Origin: a virus
Direction: 5' to 3' (one strand)
DNA length: 46,171 nucleotides
Virus record (IMG/VR): IMGVR_UViG_3300044712_002693
Span: 1-46,171 of that record
The notes under the pieces are model-generated. The model made no database searches. It worked only from the letters and a program-made list of their open reading frames with translations, and was not told where the DNA came from. Below, piece by piece: positions 8,014-16,812 of this stretch. The first letter of the stretch is position 1. Every line of letters begins with the position of its first letter. The translations under genes and the position numbers were made by a program.

Positions 8014-8672
8014 TCAGCCTGTACGGTGTTGGTGGTATGGGTGCCGATGGTGGCCTGCTGGGTTGGTTTGCTGGTTTGCGTACCGACCGTCGTCGACGTG
8101 TGCGTGTGGTTGTTGTAGAGCGTCATGAACAGGTCTGTGCAGATCTTCTTGAGTGCCGTTCCGGCATTTCTGAGGACGATGCTGGCCGCCTGAATCGTTG
8201 CCGTTCCTGCTGATTGAACGGTAGTGTTGCCCGCAACATTCGCCACAAGATTGCCGCCGACCGTAGCCGTCAGGTCGGTGTGCGACGTGATAGTTACGCT
8301 GCCGTCGTTGTTGAATTTCAGGAACGCACCGGATTTATGAACCATCCACAATTCGCCACTTGGAACATCGAGCGGTCGGATTTCGTCGTTGAAGAAGCGC
8401 TGGCAGACGAACCCCGCTTCGAAGCTGTCCTCTTGAAACTGCACCTCTACGACGTCGCCGGGGGCTACCGGAGCGAACATTCCCCAGCCGTTGCCAACCC
8501 AAGGCGAGACAACGGGAAGCCATCCGGTCTCTGTATCCTCGGGCTGGATTCTGACCTTGGCGCAGTAGTTGGCGTGGTCGTAGCTGCTCACGATGCCAAC
8601 TCGAACCGATGCGCGCCCATTGCCTGCCATTGAGGCCTGTGCCCGAATCGCATTAAGCATCCCCGACATCAT
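8010..8672 (-). CDS. Baseplate spike protein V
   Basis: A 220-residue protein of the phage baseplate assembly protein V family. An OB-fold-like N-terminal half contains VRVGIVSSYDHANYCAKVRIQPEDTETGWLPVVSPWVG and GDVVEVQFQ. A repeated beta-helix-like stretch (SVTITSHTDLTATVGGNLVANVAG) follows. The C-terminus is His- and Thr-rich (NHTHTSTTVGTQTSK, then IGTHTTN), as expected for a spike tip that can bind metal. It should puncture the outer membrane. Confidence 0.85.
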   Translation of the reverse strand: MMSGMLNAIRAQASMAGNGRASVRVGIVSSYDHANYCAKVRIQPEDTETGWLPVVSPWVGNGWGMFAPVAPGDVVEVQFQEDSFEAGFVCQRFFNDEIRPLDVPSGELWMVHKSGAFLKFNNDGSVTITSHTDLTATVGGNLVANVAGNTTVQSAGTATIQAASIVLRNAGTALKKICTDLFMTLYNNHTHTSTTVGTQTSKPTQQATIGTHTTNTVQAE

Positions 8673-10051
8673 GCCGGCACCACGCTTTCCGGACTGTGAT
8701 TCTTGGCTCTGACATGCATGGTGTAACCCTCAAACACGCTCATTGAGCGGGTAATACTCTCTGGGTAATAAATCTGATCGAAAGCGGTACCCGTGCCGAT
8801 GACCTTTATTGTGCTGGTCACGTCCAGGATGTTGTCTGCTGGCAACGTCGCGTGCAGCTTCACTTCCTGAGCCGTTATTTCCTTGTGCAGCGCTTGCGCC
8901 TTCTGCAAGGCCTGCTCCTGCGTCAACCCAGGGATGGTGAATGGAAACACCTGGGCCACCGGAGACGAATTACCCGGAGCCGTTCCTTTGGCCTTGTTGG
9001 TCGGATATGAAACCGTGAATGCCTTTCCGCTTTTCCCGTTCCAGCTCCGAATGGAGACAACAACGCCTTTCGCCAGCGTCAAGTTGCGCGAAAACTCAAT
9101 CGACTTTCCGTTGAATCTTGCCGATGTGCTTTCGGTTGGCGGCTCCCACCGCAACACATAGGCCCCGCCTGATTCGATGATCTGGGGAGGCTCTTTCAAC
9201 TGGCGTTCAAGTTCGCGCAGCCGGGCCTGATATTTGGCAATAGCGCCTTCGCGCTCGGCTTTCGATGCAGCAAGTTCTTGCCTTGCCTGTGCTTCAAGTG
9301 CCGCGTCTTTTGTCGCTTGCGACTTGTCCCAATCGGCCGATGCAGAATCCAGCAGCGCCTGCGACTTCTTCAGTGATGCTGACCATGCCGCCTTGATCTC
9401 GTCTATTTCCTTCTGAATCGCCGGCCTGTTGTCGATTACCGTCGTTTTGGATACGGTTTCGGCGCGCGGCTCGAAGTGCAGGACGTTACCTTTCACGTAG
9501 ACCATGAACTGTTCTTCGTGGGCAAGCCATGTCAGCAAGTCCCATTCGGTGCGCTGGTCGGTCAATCGGGCATGGTCGATTTCGTAATACCGGCCAGTCT
9601 TGGTCTTGGTGTCGGTGACCTTGTACGCAAGGCCATGGCGTACGGCCAAAGCCTTTGCGATTTCGGACGACGTCTGATTTACCCACTTCTCCGTTGTCTT
9701 GGAGTCAATGAAAACCGAAGTCATGTCGCGGCCAGAAACAACGATTTTCCCGTATGCCGGATCGAATGAAACATCGTCGACCATCCCATAGATCAGGCTG
9801 GTCAATTCGTTCGCGGTGAATCGCTCGGCGTCTCTCGGGAAGCCGGCGAATATCTCAACGGCGATATGCGACTGCGAGGACCACCACGACGGCGACCGGT
9901 CGGCTGGCAGCGCGGCGATGGCAAAGCAGACACGGAAGGTGTCGGCCTGGTAGAACGTGTTGTTGTCTACCTCGAACGACTCTGCGCTGATTGTTATTTC
10001 ATCGTTGAGCTTGATGAGATACCTGGGCTGTCGTGCTTCTGCTTTAAGCAT
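8669..10051 (-). CDS. Tail hub protein, Mu gp44/P2 gpD-like
   Basis: A 460-residue baseplate hub protein. N-terminal strands (LIKLNDEITISAESFEVDNN) and the segment TSLIYGMVDDVSFDP match the gp44/gpD hub fold. Residues about 215-285 are a charged helical insert (SASADWDKSQATKDAALEAQ) likely to be a coiled coil. The gene lies between the gp43-like tail protein and the spike, as in Mu-like tails. Confidence 0.8.
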   Translation of the reverse strand: MLKAEARQPRYLIKLNDEITISAESFEVDNNTFYQADTFRVCFAIAALPADRSPSWWSSQSHIAVEIFAGFPRDAERFTANELTSLIYGMVDDVSFDPAYGKIVVSGRDMTSVFIDSKTTEKWVNQTSSEIAKALAVRHGLAYKVTDTKTKTGRYYEIDHARLTDQRTEWDLLTWLAHEEQFMVYVKGNVLHFEPRAETVSKTTVIDNRPAIQKEIDEIKAAWSASLKKSQALLDSASADWDKSQATKDAALEAQARQELAASKAEREGAIAKYQARLRELERQLKEPPQIIESGGAYVLRWEPPTESTSARFNGKSIEFSRNLTLAKGVVVSIRSWNGKSGKAFTVSYPTNKAKGTAPGNSSPVAQVFPFTIPGLTQEQALQKAQALHKEITAQEVKLHATLPADNILDVTSTIKVIGTGTAFDQIYYPESITRSMSVFEGYTMHVRAKNHSPESVVPA

Positions 10052-11003
10052 TCAGAACACCCCCAGAATCTCCTGACTGAGCGGGCACAACGATTGATTT
10101 CAATCCGCTGATAGATGGGTCAGTCAATTTGTTGGCGCTGGCGATGGTCGGCCATGCCATCGCGTCGCCGTAGGCGCTTGATGCCATCTGGTAAAGATTT
10201 CCGCCGGCTGTCGCAACCTTGTTCCCAGACCCGCCGATTGAACCAATATTCCCGCCAATGCGACCAAGAACAGATTGCAGGTTGTAAAGCTGCGGCAGTT
10301 GCGTCATGGCGCTGACCTGCGACGTCAATTTGCTGGCCATCTGAGTGATAGGACTGTTCGGTACGATCCCACCCAGGCTGCTGACGTTTGAAATCGTGCT
10401 GCCTACTGACGACACCAGCAAACCGACGCGCGCCTGCACAGCGGCCAATGGGCCGAGCACACTATTCAATGTGCTTTGCGCTGCCGTGGCAAAGCTGGAC
10501 ACAGCTCCAATAGCAGAACCAAGCGCGCCCAACAAACCAGACAGCGGCCCGTCTCCAATCAGGCCACCCAGCGTCATTGCGCTGGCCATGTCCTGGCCGA
10601 TCCATTCGTCGACGCCGGGATTGGCTATCGATGAAACTGGCGATGAAAGATCGGCAACGACGACGCAAGAAATTGAGTACGGCTGGAAATACGAACGCTC
10701 AAAATCGCACCGGAACGTCTTCACCAGAACGAGGTATGAAAGCTCAGACCACCCAAGCTTTAATTCCTTGCCGGCAATACGAAGGCCATCAAGGTAACGC
10801 GCCCGAGACAGCGCATTTTCTCCGCGCAAGATTCCTGACCATTCAAGCGGAGCGTCTTGCCGGCCCATGGCATCAACGACGCGTACGCCACCAATAAGTT
10901 CATGTATGGCAAGCGCCTGATCGCCGCCAAAGCTGATCTTTGGCGGTATTTCCTGACCAGAAAAGACGAAGTCTCCAAGCTTCAAGATGGTTTTTGCTGT
11001 CAT
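10044..11003 (-). CDS. Tail protein, DNA circulation N-terminal (Mu gp43-like)
   Basis: A 319-residue tail protein. The first 110 residues (DFVFSGQEIPPKISFGGDQ, AMGRQDAPLEWSGIL, ARYLDGLRIAGKELKLGW) resemble the N-terminal domain of Mu gp43, historically called a DNA circulation protein. The second half has repeated Ser-rich helices, and a short LysM-like end (ASSAYGDAMAWPTIASANKL). It overlaps the tape measure stop and the hub start. It probably joins the tape measure to the baseplate hub. Confidence 0.75.
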   Translation of the reverse strand: MTAKTILKLGDFVFSGQEIPPKISFGGDQALAIHELIGGVRVVDAMGRQDAPLEWSGILRGENALSRARYLDGLRIAGKELKLGWSELSYLVLVKTFRCDFERSYFQPYSISCVVVADLSSPVSSIANPGVDEWIGQDMASAMTLGGLIGDGPLSGLLGALGSAIGAVSSFATAAQSTLNSVLGPLAAVQARVGLLVSSVGSTISNVSSLGGIVPNSPITQMASKLTSQVSAMTQLPQLYNLQSVLGRIGGNIGSIGGSGNKVATAGGNLYQMASSAYGDAMAWPTIASANKLTDPSISGLKSIVVPAQSGDSGGVLNA

Positions 11004-12865
11004 CGCTGATAACCCAATCCAACTGGAGGCGCGGCCATGCTGTAGTCAAAACCGGACGAGCCAGAGAATGGCTTGTTTGCTTCCTTGCTTTGATGCTGGC
11101 TAACAACCTGGGCAACGCGCCGGCCATCCATATTTATCTCTGTTGTGACCTGGACTGGTTGTTGCGATTTGCTTGCAACAAATGGGCTGCCACTGGCATT
11201 TCCCATCTGCCCGTTGTAGTTAAACGCCCCACCTTTTCCGAACCCCCAGGATTCGTGGGTTTTGTCGTAAATCCACCCACCAAGGGTTTGGTCCTTATCC
11301 CCGGTCAGTTTCTGAACGGCTGGATTTACGAGGTTGTCGTTGATCCATCCGCCAGCCTTCCAGCCTGCATAGGCCGCTAGAAATACGCCGCTTGCTTTCG
11401 CGACAAGGCCAATTCCTGTAGCCACGGACGCTAGGGCGCCACCGATTCCGCCAGCAGAACCGCCGATTGCCAGAGCAAGGCCAAGCCCCTTGAATCCTGC
11501 CGTGGCCAGCGCCAGAGTGCCGCCAACGGCAACCACGCCAGCCAGTACGCCAAAGGAAATCGTGATGCCCTTGGTCAGCGTTGGGAATTCGCGGGCGAAG
11601 TCTCTGACGCTAATCAGAACGCCGGTAAGGCCTTCGACTCCCCGGATAGCAATGGGCAGGATGGTCTCGCCCAATTCTTTGAGCACGTCATGCCACTTGG
11701 CCCACAGATCGACCTCTTTACCGGAGAGCGTCTTGGATGCCCGGTCGCTGGCTTGATCTAGGTTTTCGGCGTGATAGTTCGCGTCCGTCTGCATGTGCAG
11801 CTTTTCTCGCTGCTGGTAAATACGAGCCATCAGAGACGAGCCGGTACGGTTTCCGAGGATCATCCCAAGTTCCTGCAGGATGCCCTCGTCGCTGGTGATG
11901 CCGGCCTTCGAGAATGCGGGCAGCAGCACCTTTTCGAGCAGGGCAAGTTCGCCTTCCTTCTCTAGCACGCCAGAACCCATGAACGCGCCCGGCAATGCCT
12001 TTTTCAGCTTGCCCAGCTTGTTGAATTCGATCTTGCTGGGATCGAGCAGGCCGAGCCGGTTCAATTCCTGCTGCGCCGTGATGGTGCCGCGCGACTGGAC
12101 AAGGTTCTGGTAGATGCTCATGGCGGCCGTGCCGTAGCGGTTGCCGCCGAATTCCTGCATCAATGGCTCGGCGCCGAGGTAAAACGCCTCGTTGCTGCGC
12201 TGTGACAGCGCTACGCCGCCCGTCTTGAGGGCTTGGAGCATCATCGATGGATCGACTCGGTTGCGGCTGCCGGCAATGGCTTGCTGGGCGAAATTGGCCT
12301 GACGGGCGAACTCTTCCGGGCTGGACAGGCCGCCGCGAAACTCGACGACCTTCATCATGTCCATGAGCTTGGTGTCGCGCTCTCCACCGTCGGCACCGAA
12401 GATCACCTTGTTGGCGAACTTCATCTTTGCCATGAGCGGGGCGACCATCTGGGATTCGTGCAGGTCTTTGAACACGGCCATGGCATCGCCGACGATGCTC
12501 ATGTTTTCCCGGGCGCTGGTACCGATGGTCTTCATGCCGGTGGCGAACTGCACCGCCTGGCTGTTGATCTTTTCACCGAATCCGAGCGAGGCGAATTTCG
12601 CGGCCTCGATCTGGAACTTCTTCGCCTCTTCCAGTGGGGCGGCAAACATGGACAAGCCGAAGCCGCCGGCAGCAGCGGCAGCGCCGCCGATCAGGCCGAT
12701 CTTCTTAAGGCCAAGCATCTGGCGTTCAAGGGCGGTGATGCTCGCCTGAGTCGCGCCGATGTGTCTATTCAGGCCTTGAAATTGACCAGCGAGCGAAACA
12801 AGACCAGCTCCAACGTTATTGATTAGGGATAGCTTTACGGCTACCTTGTAGGCTTCAAAGCTCAT
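11000..12865 (-). CDS. Tail tape measure protein
   Basis: A 621-residue protein that sets tail length. It has a helical N-terminal region with SLAGQFQGLNRHIGATQASI, and a hydrophobic Gly/Ala-rich membrane-like zone near residues 435-515 (ISFGVLAGVVAVGGTLALAT). It lies between the tail assembly chaperone group and the tail hub genes, the standard position. It is short for a tape measure, so a fairly short tail is expected. Confidence 0.85.
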   Translation of the reverse strand: MSFEAYKVAVKLSLINNVGAGLVSLAGQFQGLNRHIGATQASITALERQMLGLKKIGLIGGAAAAAGGFGLSMFAAPLEEAKKFQIEAAKFASLGFGEKINSQAVQFATGMKTIGTSARENMSIVGDAMAVFKDLHESQMVAPLMAKMKFANKVIFGADGGERDTKLMDMMKVVEFRGGLSSPEEFARQANFAQQAIAGSRNRVDPSMMLQALKTGGVALSQRSNEAFYLGAEPLMQEFGGNRYGTAAMSIYQNLVQSRGTITAQQELNRLGLLDPSKIEFNKLGKLKKALPGAFMGSGVLEKEGELALLEKVLLPAFSKAGITSDEGILQELGMILGNRTGSSLMARIYQQREKLHMQTDANYHAENLDQASDRASKTLSGKEVDLWAKWHDVLKELGETILPIAIRGVEGLTGVLISVRDFAREFPTLTKGITISFGVLAGVVAVGGTLALATAGFKGLGLALAIGGSAGGIGGALASVATGIGLVAKASGVFLAAYAGWKAGGWINDNLVNPAVQKLTGDKDQTLGGWIYDKTHESWGFGKGGAFNYNGQMGNASGSPFVASKSQQPVQVTTEINMDGRRVAQVVSQHQSKEANKPFSGSSGFDYSMAAPPVGLGYQR

Positions 12866-12876
12866 TTTTATCCCTC

Positions 12877-13056
12877 ATGGCACAAGCTCGATACCGTGGC
12901 CGCATCATTGATGTGACCGACATAGACGAAAAGCCGGATCGGCTGTCGTGGTATCAGCGCGCCTGGTTGCTACTGTTTGCAATGATCGTTTTGCCGATCT
13001 GTGGGGTTGCCCTGTTCTTGCTCGGCGTTCTGGCATGGGCCGCTATCACGGCTTGA
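12877..13056 (+). CDS. Small opposite-strand membrane protein (tentative)
   Basis: A 59-residue frame on the plus strand fills the only gap between the gp10-like gene and the tape measure gene. It encodes a charged N-terminus (VTDIDEKPDRLSWYQRAW) followed by one strong membrane helix (LLLFAMIVLPICGVALFLLG). The protein looks real in composition, but no good ribosome binding site precedes the ATG, and it opposes the surrounding late operon. It overlaps the gp10-like stop by 11 bases. It might be a membrane protein expressed from the prophage. Confidence 0.4.
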   Translation: MAQARYRGRIIDVTDIDEKPDRLSWYQRAWLLLFAMIVLPICGVALFLLGVLAWAAITA

Positions 13057-13540
13057 TTTCGTCGTCGTACCCGAGAAGCGAGTGCACCTTTGCGCCGCCG
13101 ATCAGTCCTTCGACGAGCGCCTCGCCGAGAATCCGCTGTATTTTTTCTTTGTTCTTGAATACTGCGGGCCCCATGAACGGGCGCGGCGGGATGGTCTTGG
13201 TGCCGAATTCTTGATATTCGGCGACGTCGGACTTTGAGCCGATGACCGCTTCGTTCCCTTCGACTTCATGCTCAATTGAGTCGCGCAACGTTCCGTCTCG
13301 AAGCAGCGGAGCGTCGGCCGGGTAACCGAGGCGGGCTTTCTCGGCTTCTGTGCTGTCGGCCAGCAGTGCCCAGTCCTGAAACGGGCCAACGGCATCCTGA
13401 TAGGTTCCGATCTGGCCCTTGGCATCTTTCTCGACTACTCTGGCGGCTTTTTCGAGAGCGCGGTGCGTTGTTGCTTCGATGGCCACTTCCAGCGTCAGGA
13501 GGTGTTCAGCGAAGAGCGCCACACTTTCGAATTCCATCAT
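13046..13540 (-). CDS. HK97 gp10-like tail or neck protein
   Basis: A 164-residue protein resembling the HK97 gp10-like group: ALEKAARVVEKDAKGQIGTY near residue 28, LRDGTLRDSIEHEV near 80, and EYQEFGTKTIPPRPFMGPA near 108. Such proteins complete or cap the tail at the neck. Here it lies after the chaperone rather than with the connector genes. Its ATG overlaps the stop of the frameshifted chaperone product (ATGA). Confidence 0.75.
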   Translation of the reverse strand: MMEFESVALFAEHLLTLEVAIEATTHRALEKAARVVEKDAKGQIGTYQDAVGPFQDWALLADSTEAEKARLGYPADAPLLRDGTLRDSIEHEVEGNEAVIGSKSDVAEYQEFGTKTIPPRPFMGPAVFKNKEKIQRILGEALVEGLIGGAKVHSLLGYDDEIKP

Positions 13541-13713
13541 GGTCCGGTGTCCTTGAAGCGCATTGCGGTCCAGTCGAAGACGTTGCCATCAATCTCGGAG
13601 AACGCGATAGACCAAGCTGCCCTGGTTACATCGTCGAGCGAAAAGGCGACATCGAACGGGATGCCGTTGCGGATCAACCACAGGCATTCCCGTATCGGCG
13701 CCGCCGTTGCTAG
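13537..13713 (-). CDS. Tail chaperone extension made by -1 frameshift
   Basis: An open frame of 58 codons without its own start follows the chaperone gene in the -1 frame. It begins at the slippery site and continues LATAAPIRECLWLIRNGIPF, then DVAFSLDDVTRAAWSIAFSE, ending DWTAMRFKDTGP. The sequence looks like real protein and leaves no gap before the next gene, whose ATG overlaps its stop. Together with the first frame it would give a fused product of about 188 residues, like gpG-T of lambda or E+E' of P2. Confidence 0.8.
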   Translation of the reverse strand, partial: LATAAPIRECLWLIRNGIPFDVAFSLDDVTRAAWSIAFSEIDGNVFDWTAMRFKDTGP

Positions 13714-14102
13714 TTTTTTATTGCGGCCTTGTCCGTCTCTGCGTTCTGCTTGCCAAAATTGGCATAAACAGCGGCCATTACTGTATTCACGCCGTCTTCG
13801 TCGAGGCGCTGAATAAGGGCCTCAACTTCGCCCTTCGTGGCTGGCTGAAACACAACCTCACCATCGATTTCGGCGACGTATATCAGCGGCATGACCATGT
13901 CCATGTAGGTCGTATTGGCCGCTGTCTTGCCGAGCACTTCAATCAGGCGATATTGAGCAAGGATGCCGGGCTTCTTGATCTTGATGGCGCGTCCCTTGTC
14001 GTCGAACACGACGATTTCACCTTTGGCTCGGGCAATAACTTCGTCGGCAGGAGTCGGCGCAGGCGTCGGGTTCATGGTGACTTTGACTTCGGCTTCGGAC
14101 AT
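13710..14102 (-). CDS. Tail assembly chaperone
   Basis: A 130-residue protein with Pro-rich N-terminus (MNPTPAPTPADEVI) and a helical core (YRLIEVLGKTAANTTYMDMV, then EVEALIQRLDEDGVNTVMAA). Its place upstream of the tape measure gene and the frameshift signal at its end identify it as the short form of the tail assembly chaperone, which coats the tape measure during tail building. The frameshift yields the long form. Confidence 0.8.
   Translation of the reverse strand: MSEAEVKVTMNPTPAPTPADEVIARAKGEIVVFDDKGRAIKIKKPGILAQYRLIEVLGKTAANTTYMDMVMPLIYVAEIDGEVVFQPATKGEVEALIQRLDEDGVNTVMAAVYANFGKQNAETDKAAIKN
13713..13719 (-). promoter_or_regulatory. Slippery heptamer A AAA AAC for -1 frameshift
   Basis: On the minus strand the last codons of the chaperone frame read ATA AAA AAC TAG. 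The heptamer A AAA AAC is a classical -1 slippery sequence placed directly before the stop. After slippage the new frame stays open up to the next gene. Pausing structures downstream were not mapped. Confidence 0.8.
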
Positions 14103-14111
14103 GGCTTTTCC

Positions 14112-14615
14112 TTAATTCAGTAGGGAAGGTTGGATTTCGCGTTCAAGGCGGGCGCGCTCGGATTCGAGCATTGGTATCTCGCCTTTTCGCGTGAGCATGA
14201 GATGCGACCCGAACGAGGCGCGGACCTTCGATTCAACTTCGCGGGCAATCAGCGCCTGCATCTGTTGCCAGAGGTTCTTGCTTTGGTGCCGAAGTTCGTC
14301 GCGCATCCGGAAGAATTCGCGGATCAGTGCCACCTTGAATTCGATGGCGCGGGGAGCGTTCCTCATCATCAGAATCAACAGCGATGCTTGCGCTTCATTC
14401 AGCATTGCGCATTCGCGCTTCTGCTCTCCGCCTCTTGTGGCAATGGTCCGCGTTTCAAACGCGACCCTTCCAAACTCTGATAAATCCGCTATGTGTTTGC
14501 GAACCAGCGCCATTGCATTTTTGTGTTGAACGCCGACGCCATGCGCTATCACTTCGGACGAAGCGCGGGCCTCGCCATCAATCGCTGTCACCAGCGGGAA
14601 ATTGAATTTGTTCAT
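14112..14615 (-). CDS. Rha family regulatory protein
   Basis: A 167-residue protein of the phage regulatory Rha family: ASSEVIAHGVGVQHKNAMAL, RKHIADLSEFGRVAFET, MLNEAQASLLILMMRN and FKVALIREFFRMRDEL match the conserved region near the N-terminus of such proteins. Rha proteins are DNA-binding regulators or antirepressor-like factors. It is unusual that it lies inside the tail operon, between tube and chaperone genes. The upstream gap folds into a strong structure. It may be an inserted cargo gene. Confidence 0.8.
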   Translation of the reverse strand: MNKFNFPLVTAIDGEARASSEVIAHGVGVQHKNAMALVRKHIADLSEFGRVAFETRTIATRGGEQKRECAMLNEAQASLLILMMRNAPRAIEFKVALIREFFRMRDELRHQSKNLWQQMQALIAREVESKVRASFGSHLMLTRKGEIPMLESERARLEREIQPSLLN

Positions 14616-14636
14616 GGTGGATTACCCCATGCCCCG

Positions 14637-14716
14637 AAAGGGAATGCATGGCCTGATGCGGTCGGGGCGAAAGCCCGCATCTTTTCGGGAGCTACCCTAG
14701 GCCATGCAAAACCTTT
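14637..14716. repeat. Long nested hairpin between tail tube and rha genes
   Basis: TGCATGGCCT (14645-14654) pairs perfectly with AGGCCATGCA (14699-14708). Outside it AAAGG (14637-14641) pairs with CCTTT (14712-14716) across a small internal loop. Inside, GATGCG (14655-14660) pairs with CGCATC (14676-14681) around GGC-GAAA-GCC. A further short GGG/CCC hairpin follows. The result looks like a three-way junction. It could be a structured RNA, a transcription stop after the tube gene, or the border of the rha insertion. Confidence 0.6.
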
Positions 14717-15149
14717 AAGCGATCTTCATGCGGCGCGCAGCACGGAAGCCGATCACGATGCTGATCTTGTTGTCAGCAGACTTCTTGCCGGCGTCTTGCA
14801 GGGTCAGCGCCACACCGGTATAGCGGTATTGGGAGACGGACCCGCCGATTTCGGAGATGGTCTCGGTGATGGTGACCAGGGTCGAACTAATGCCGCTATA
14901 GAAGTCGGCCTCTTTCTTGGCGAAGAAGTCATCGACTGTCGAGTCGGCGCGGTCTAGGCTTATCGTCCCGGACCAGCCAGCCGGCAGATCGTCGTAACGA
15001 TCCACACCGTCCATACCCTTTGAGTCGACCGACTTGTAGCTTGGCTTGGAGTCGAACGAGGTGATGATGGAAAAGCGAAGAGGACCGGACGGCCCGATGA
15101 TGTCGAGCGATACATCTTTGCCGACATTGAATTGACCACTTGCAGACAT
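14715..15149 (-). CDS. Tail tube protein
   Basis: A 144-residue protein just after the sheath gene, the position of the tail tube. Segments such as GKDVSLDIIGPSGPLRFSII, YDDLPAGWSGTISLDRADST and ISEIGGSVSQYRYTGVALTL match phage tail tube proteins, which have a beta-sandwich fold. The ATG at 15149 is chosen because GGAGG lies 5 bases upstream. It should form the inner tube of the contractile tail. Confidence 0.85.
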   Translation of the reverse strand: MSASGQFNVGKDVSLDIIGPSGPLRFSIITSFDSKPSYKSVDSKGMDGVDRYDDLPAGWSGTISLDRADSTVDDFFAKKEADFYSGISSTLVTITETISEIGGSVSQYRYTGVALTLQDAGKKSADNKISIVIGFRAARRMKIA

Positions 15150-15163
15150 GGAAGCCTCCAAAA

Positions 15164-15190
15164 AGAAAAAGCCACCCGGAGGTGGCTTTC
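15164..15190 (-). terminator. Intrinsic terminator between sheath and tube genes
   Basis: On the minus strand AAAGCCACC and GGTGGCTTT pair around TCCG and are followed by a T-rich stretch. Confidence 0.8.
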
Positions 15191-15207
15191 GTGGTTATTG
15201 ATGGTGA

Positions 15208-16743
15208 TTAAGCAAGCTGCGTGGTCTGGCGGGAAATCTGGACCGACTGGCCGCCTTCAACGTTGATGATGAATTTCTCGATCACCGAAAGGTACTGAAC
15301 CTTGACGTCTGCCTGCATGTAGCCGAGGGCGACGCGGGACGGGATGTTGTTGGTGTCGTCGATTTGGACCGAGTAAGGAACGGTGCCCTGCGCATTGCCG
15401 ATCATGTTCTGATTCCACAGGCCGTCGAGGAACGAACTGATCGTCGAGGCGGCGTTGCGGCGAACCGTCTTGCTCTGCAACTGCCCGATGAACAAGCCCA
15501 TGCCGCCATTCAGCGTGTAGGCGATGTAGTTCGTCATCCGCGTGTAGTTGTCGCCGTTGGTGACCGCATTGGACGAACTGTTGTGGCCGAAGCGAACACC
15601 GAACATGTTGCCGGCCGGGATCGGGTTGGTGATGACGTCGATACCAGCCTGGCCCAGCGCTTGAAGTTCTGCCCCTGAATAGGTCAGGTTCTGGGCCGAC
15701 TTTTGCGTCCCAACGATGCCATACAGCGGCTTATTGAGGCTGGACTGCTCGGGAGACAGATTGATCAGGCGGCCAGCAACGAAGCCCTGCGGTGAAATGA
15801 GGCGCGTCTGGTTGTTGACCGTGTCCAGGAAGTAGATCCAGTCGCCGAGCAGGTACTTGAAGGCGTAGCTGTCGATGCCTGCCGTCGCCTTGGTTGTTAC
15901 AGCGTTGCTGATCGTGTCTCCGGCTGGGGTGACGCCGATCATGTAGATGCCTTCTGACAGACCGAATGCCACCTGCGTGGTGAAGCTGGTCGTGTCATCG
16001 CAATCCGCCAAAAAGGCAACGCTGGTGAAGGTGTTGCGCAGCGCGTACATGCCTTTGCGCGGAACGGTGTCGACACCGAGCAGCACAGAACTGGTGATGG
16101 TCGTCGCGCCATCGGTGCCGCCGGCCAATGTGTAGCTGGTCAGGGTCGGGGCGGTGGTGCCGGCGCCTGCCGTGGCCACAACGAACTGCGAAGGACCGCG
16201 CAGGCCGCTGATGCCGTTGTTGATCGCGGCAGCAATGGCAACCCACAGGGCGTTGCCCGTCAGGCCAAGGCCGATGTTGTCGAACACTTCCGGCACCTGG
16301 TTGGGCATCGTCACGACAGCGCGGCTCGTATTCGCCTGGCTGCCGGCTGCAATCGTCACCGTTCCCTGGTTTCCCAGCGTTCCGGTGTACTTGCTGGTCA
16401 CAGTGAGGCAGGTCGATTGAATCGTGACGCTTGCCGCAACGTCCGTGCCGTCGGTTACGCGCACAGCGCGGAAGTTGTTCGCGCCCTGGAGCACGGCAGA
16501 AGCGATGGCAGTACCGAGGTCGTACTTGCGCGCCTGAATCGCGCCGAACTGGCGGGAGTAGGCGCTCATGTCGCCGACGATGGTCGGCGCATTGACCGGG
16601 CCCCACGTGGCCGTTCCAACGACGCCGAGGATGTTGGTCGGCAGACCGTTCAGCAGCGTGACGCTGGGCGGAACGATCTGAACGTAAATGTCAGGAACGA
16701 TCAACGCGGTGGTGTTGATGCTCCCCTGTTGTACGACGGGCAT
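15208..16743 (-). CDS. Tail sheath protein
   Basis: A 511-residue contractile sheath protein. It shows the family start (ALIVPDIYVQIVPPSVTLLN, GLPTNILGVVGTATWGPVN) and a C-terminal end with VQYLSVIEKFIINVEGGQSV. The RISPQGFVAGR-type segment (TRLISPQGFVAGRLINLS) marks the middle. A strong ribosome binding site GGAGG lies 7 bases before the ATG. It identifies the phage as a myovirus. Confidence 0.92.
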   Translation of the reverse strand: MPVVQQGSINTTALIVPDIYVQIVPPSVTLLNGLPTNILGVVGTATWGPVNAPTIVGDMSAYSRQFGAIQARKYDLGTAIASAVLQGANNFRAVRVTDGTDVAASVTIQSTCLTVTSKYTGTLGNQGTVTIAAGSQANTSRAVVTMPNQVPEVFDNIGLGLTGNALWVAIAAAINNGISGLRGPSQFVVATAGAGTTAPTLTSYTLAGGTDGATTITSSVLLGVDTVPRKGMYALRNTFTSVAFLADCDDTTSFTTQVAFGLSEGIYMIGVTPAGDTISNAVTTKATAGIDSYAFKYLLGDWIYFLDTVNNQTRLISPQGFVAGRLINLSPEQSSLNKPLYGIVGTQKSAQNLTYSGAELQALGQAGIDVITNPIPAGNMFGVRFGHNSSSNAVTNGDNYTRMTNYIAYTLNGGMGLFIGQLQSKTVRRNAASTISSFLDGLWNQNMIGNAQGTVPYSVQIDDTNNIPSRVALGYMQADVKVQYLSVIEKFIINVEGGQSVQISRQTTQLA

Positions 16744-16761
16744 GTTTCGGCCTCCAGAAAA

Positions 16762-16786
16762 GAAAAAACCCGCTCAATGGCGGGTT
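16762..16786 (-). terminator. Intrinsic terminator before the sheath gene
   Basis: On the minus strand AACCCGC and GCGGGTT pair around CATTGA, followed by a run of six T. Confidence 0.8.
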
Positions 16787-16812
16787 CTGTATTGGGTTGG
16801 GAGTGCTTCGGG

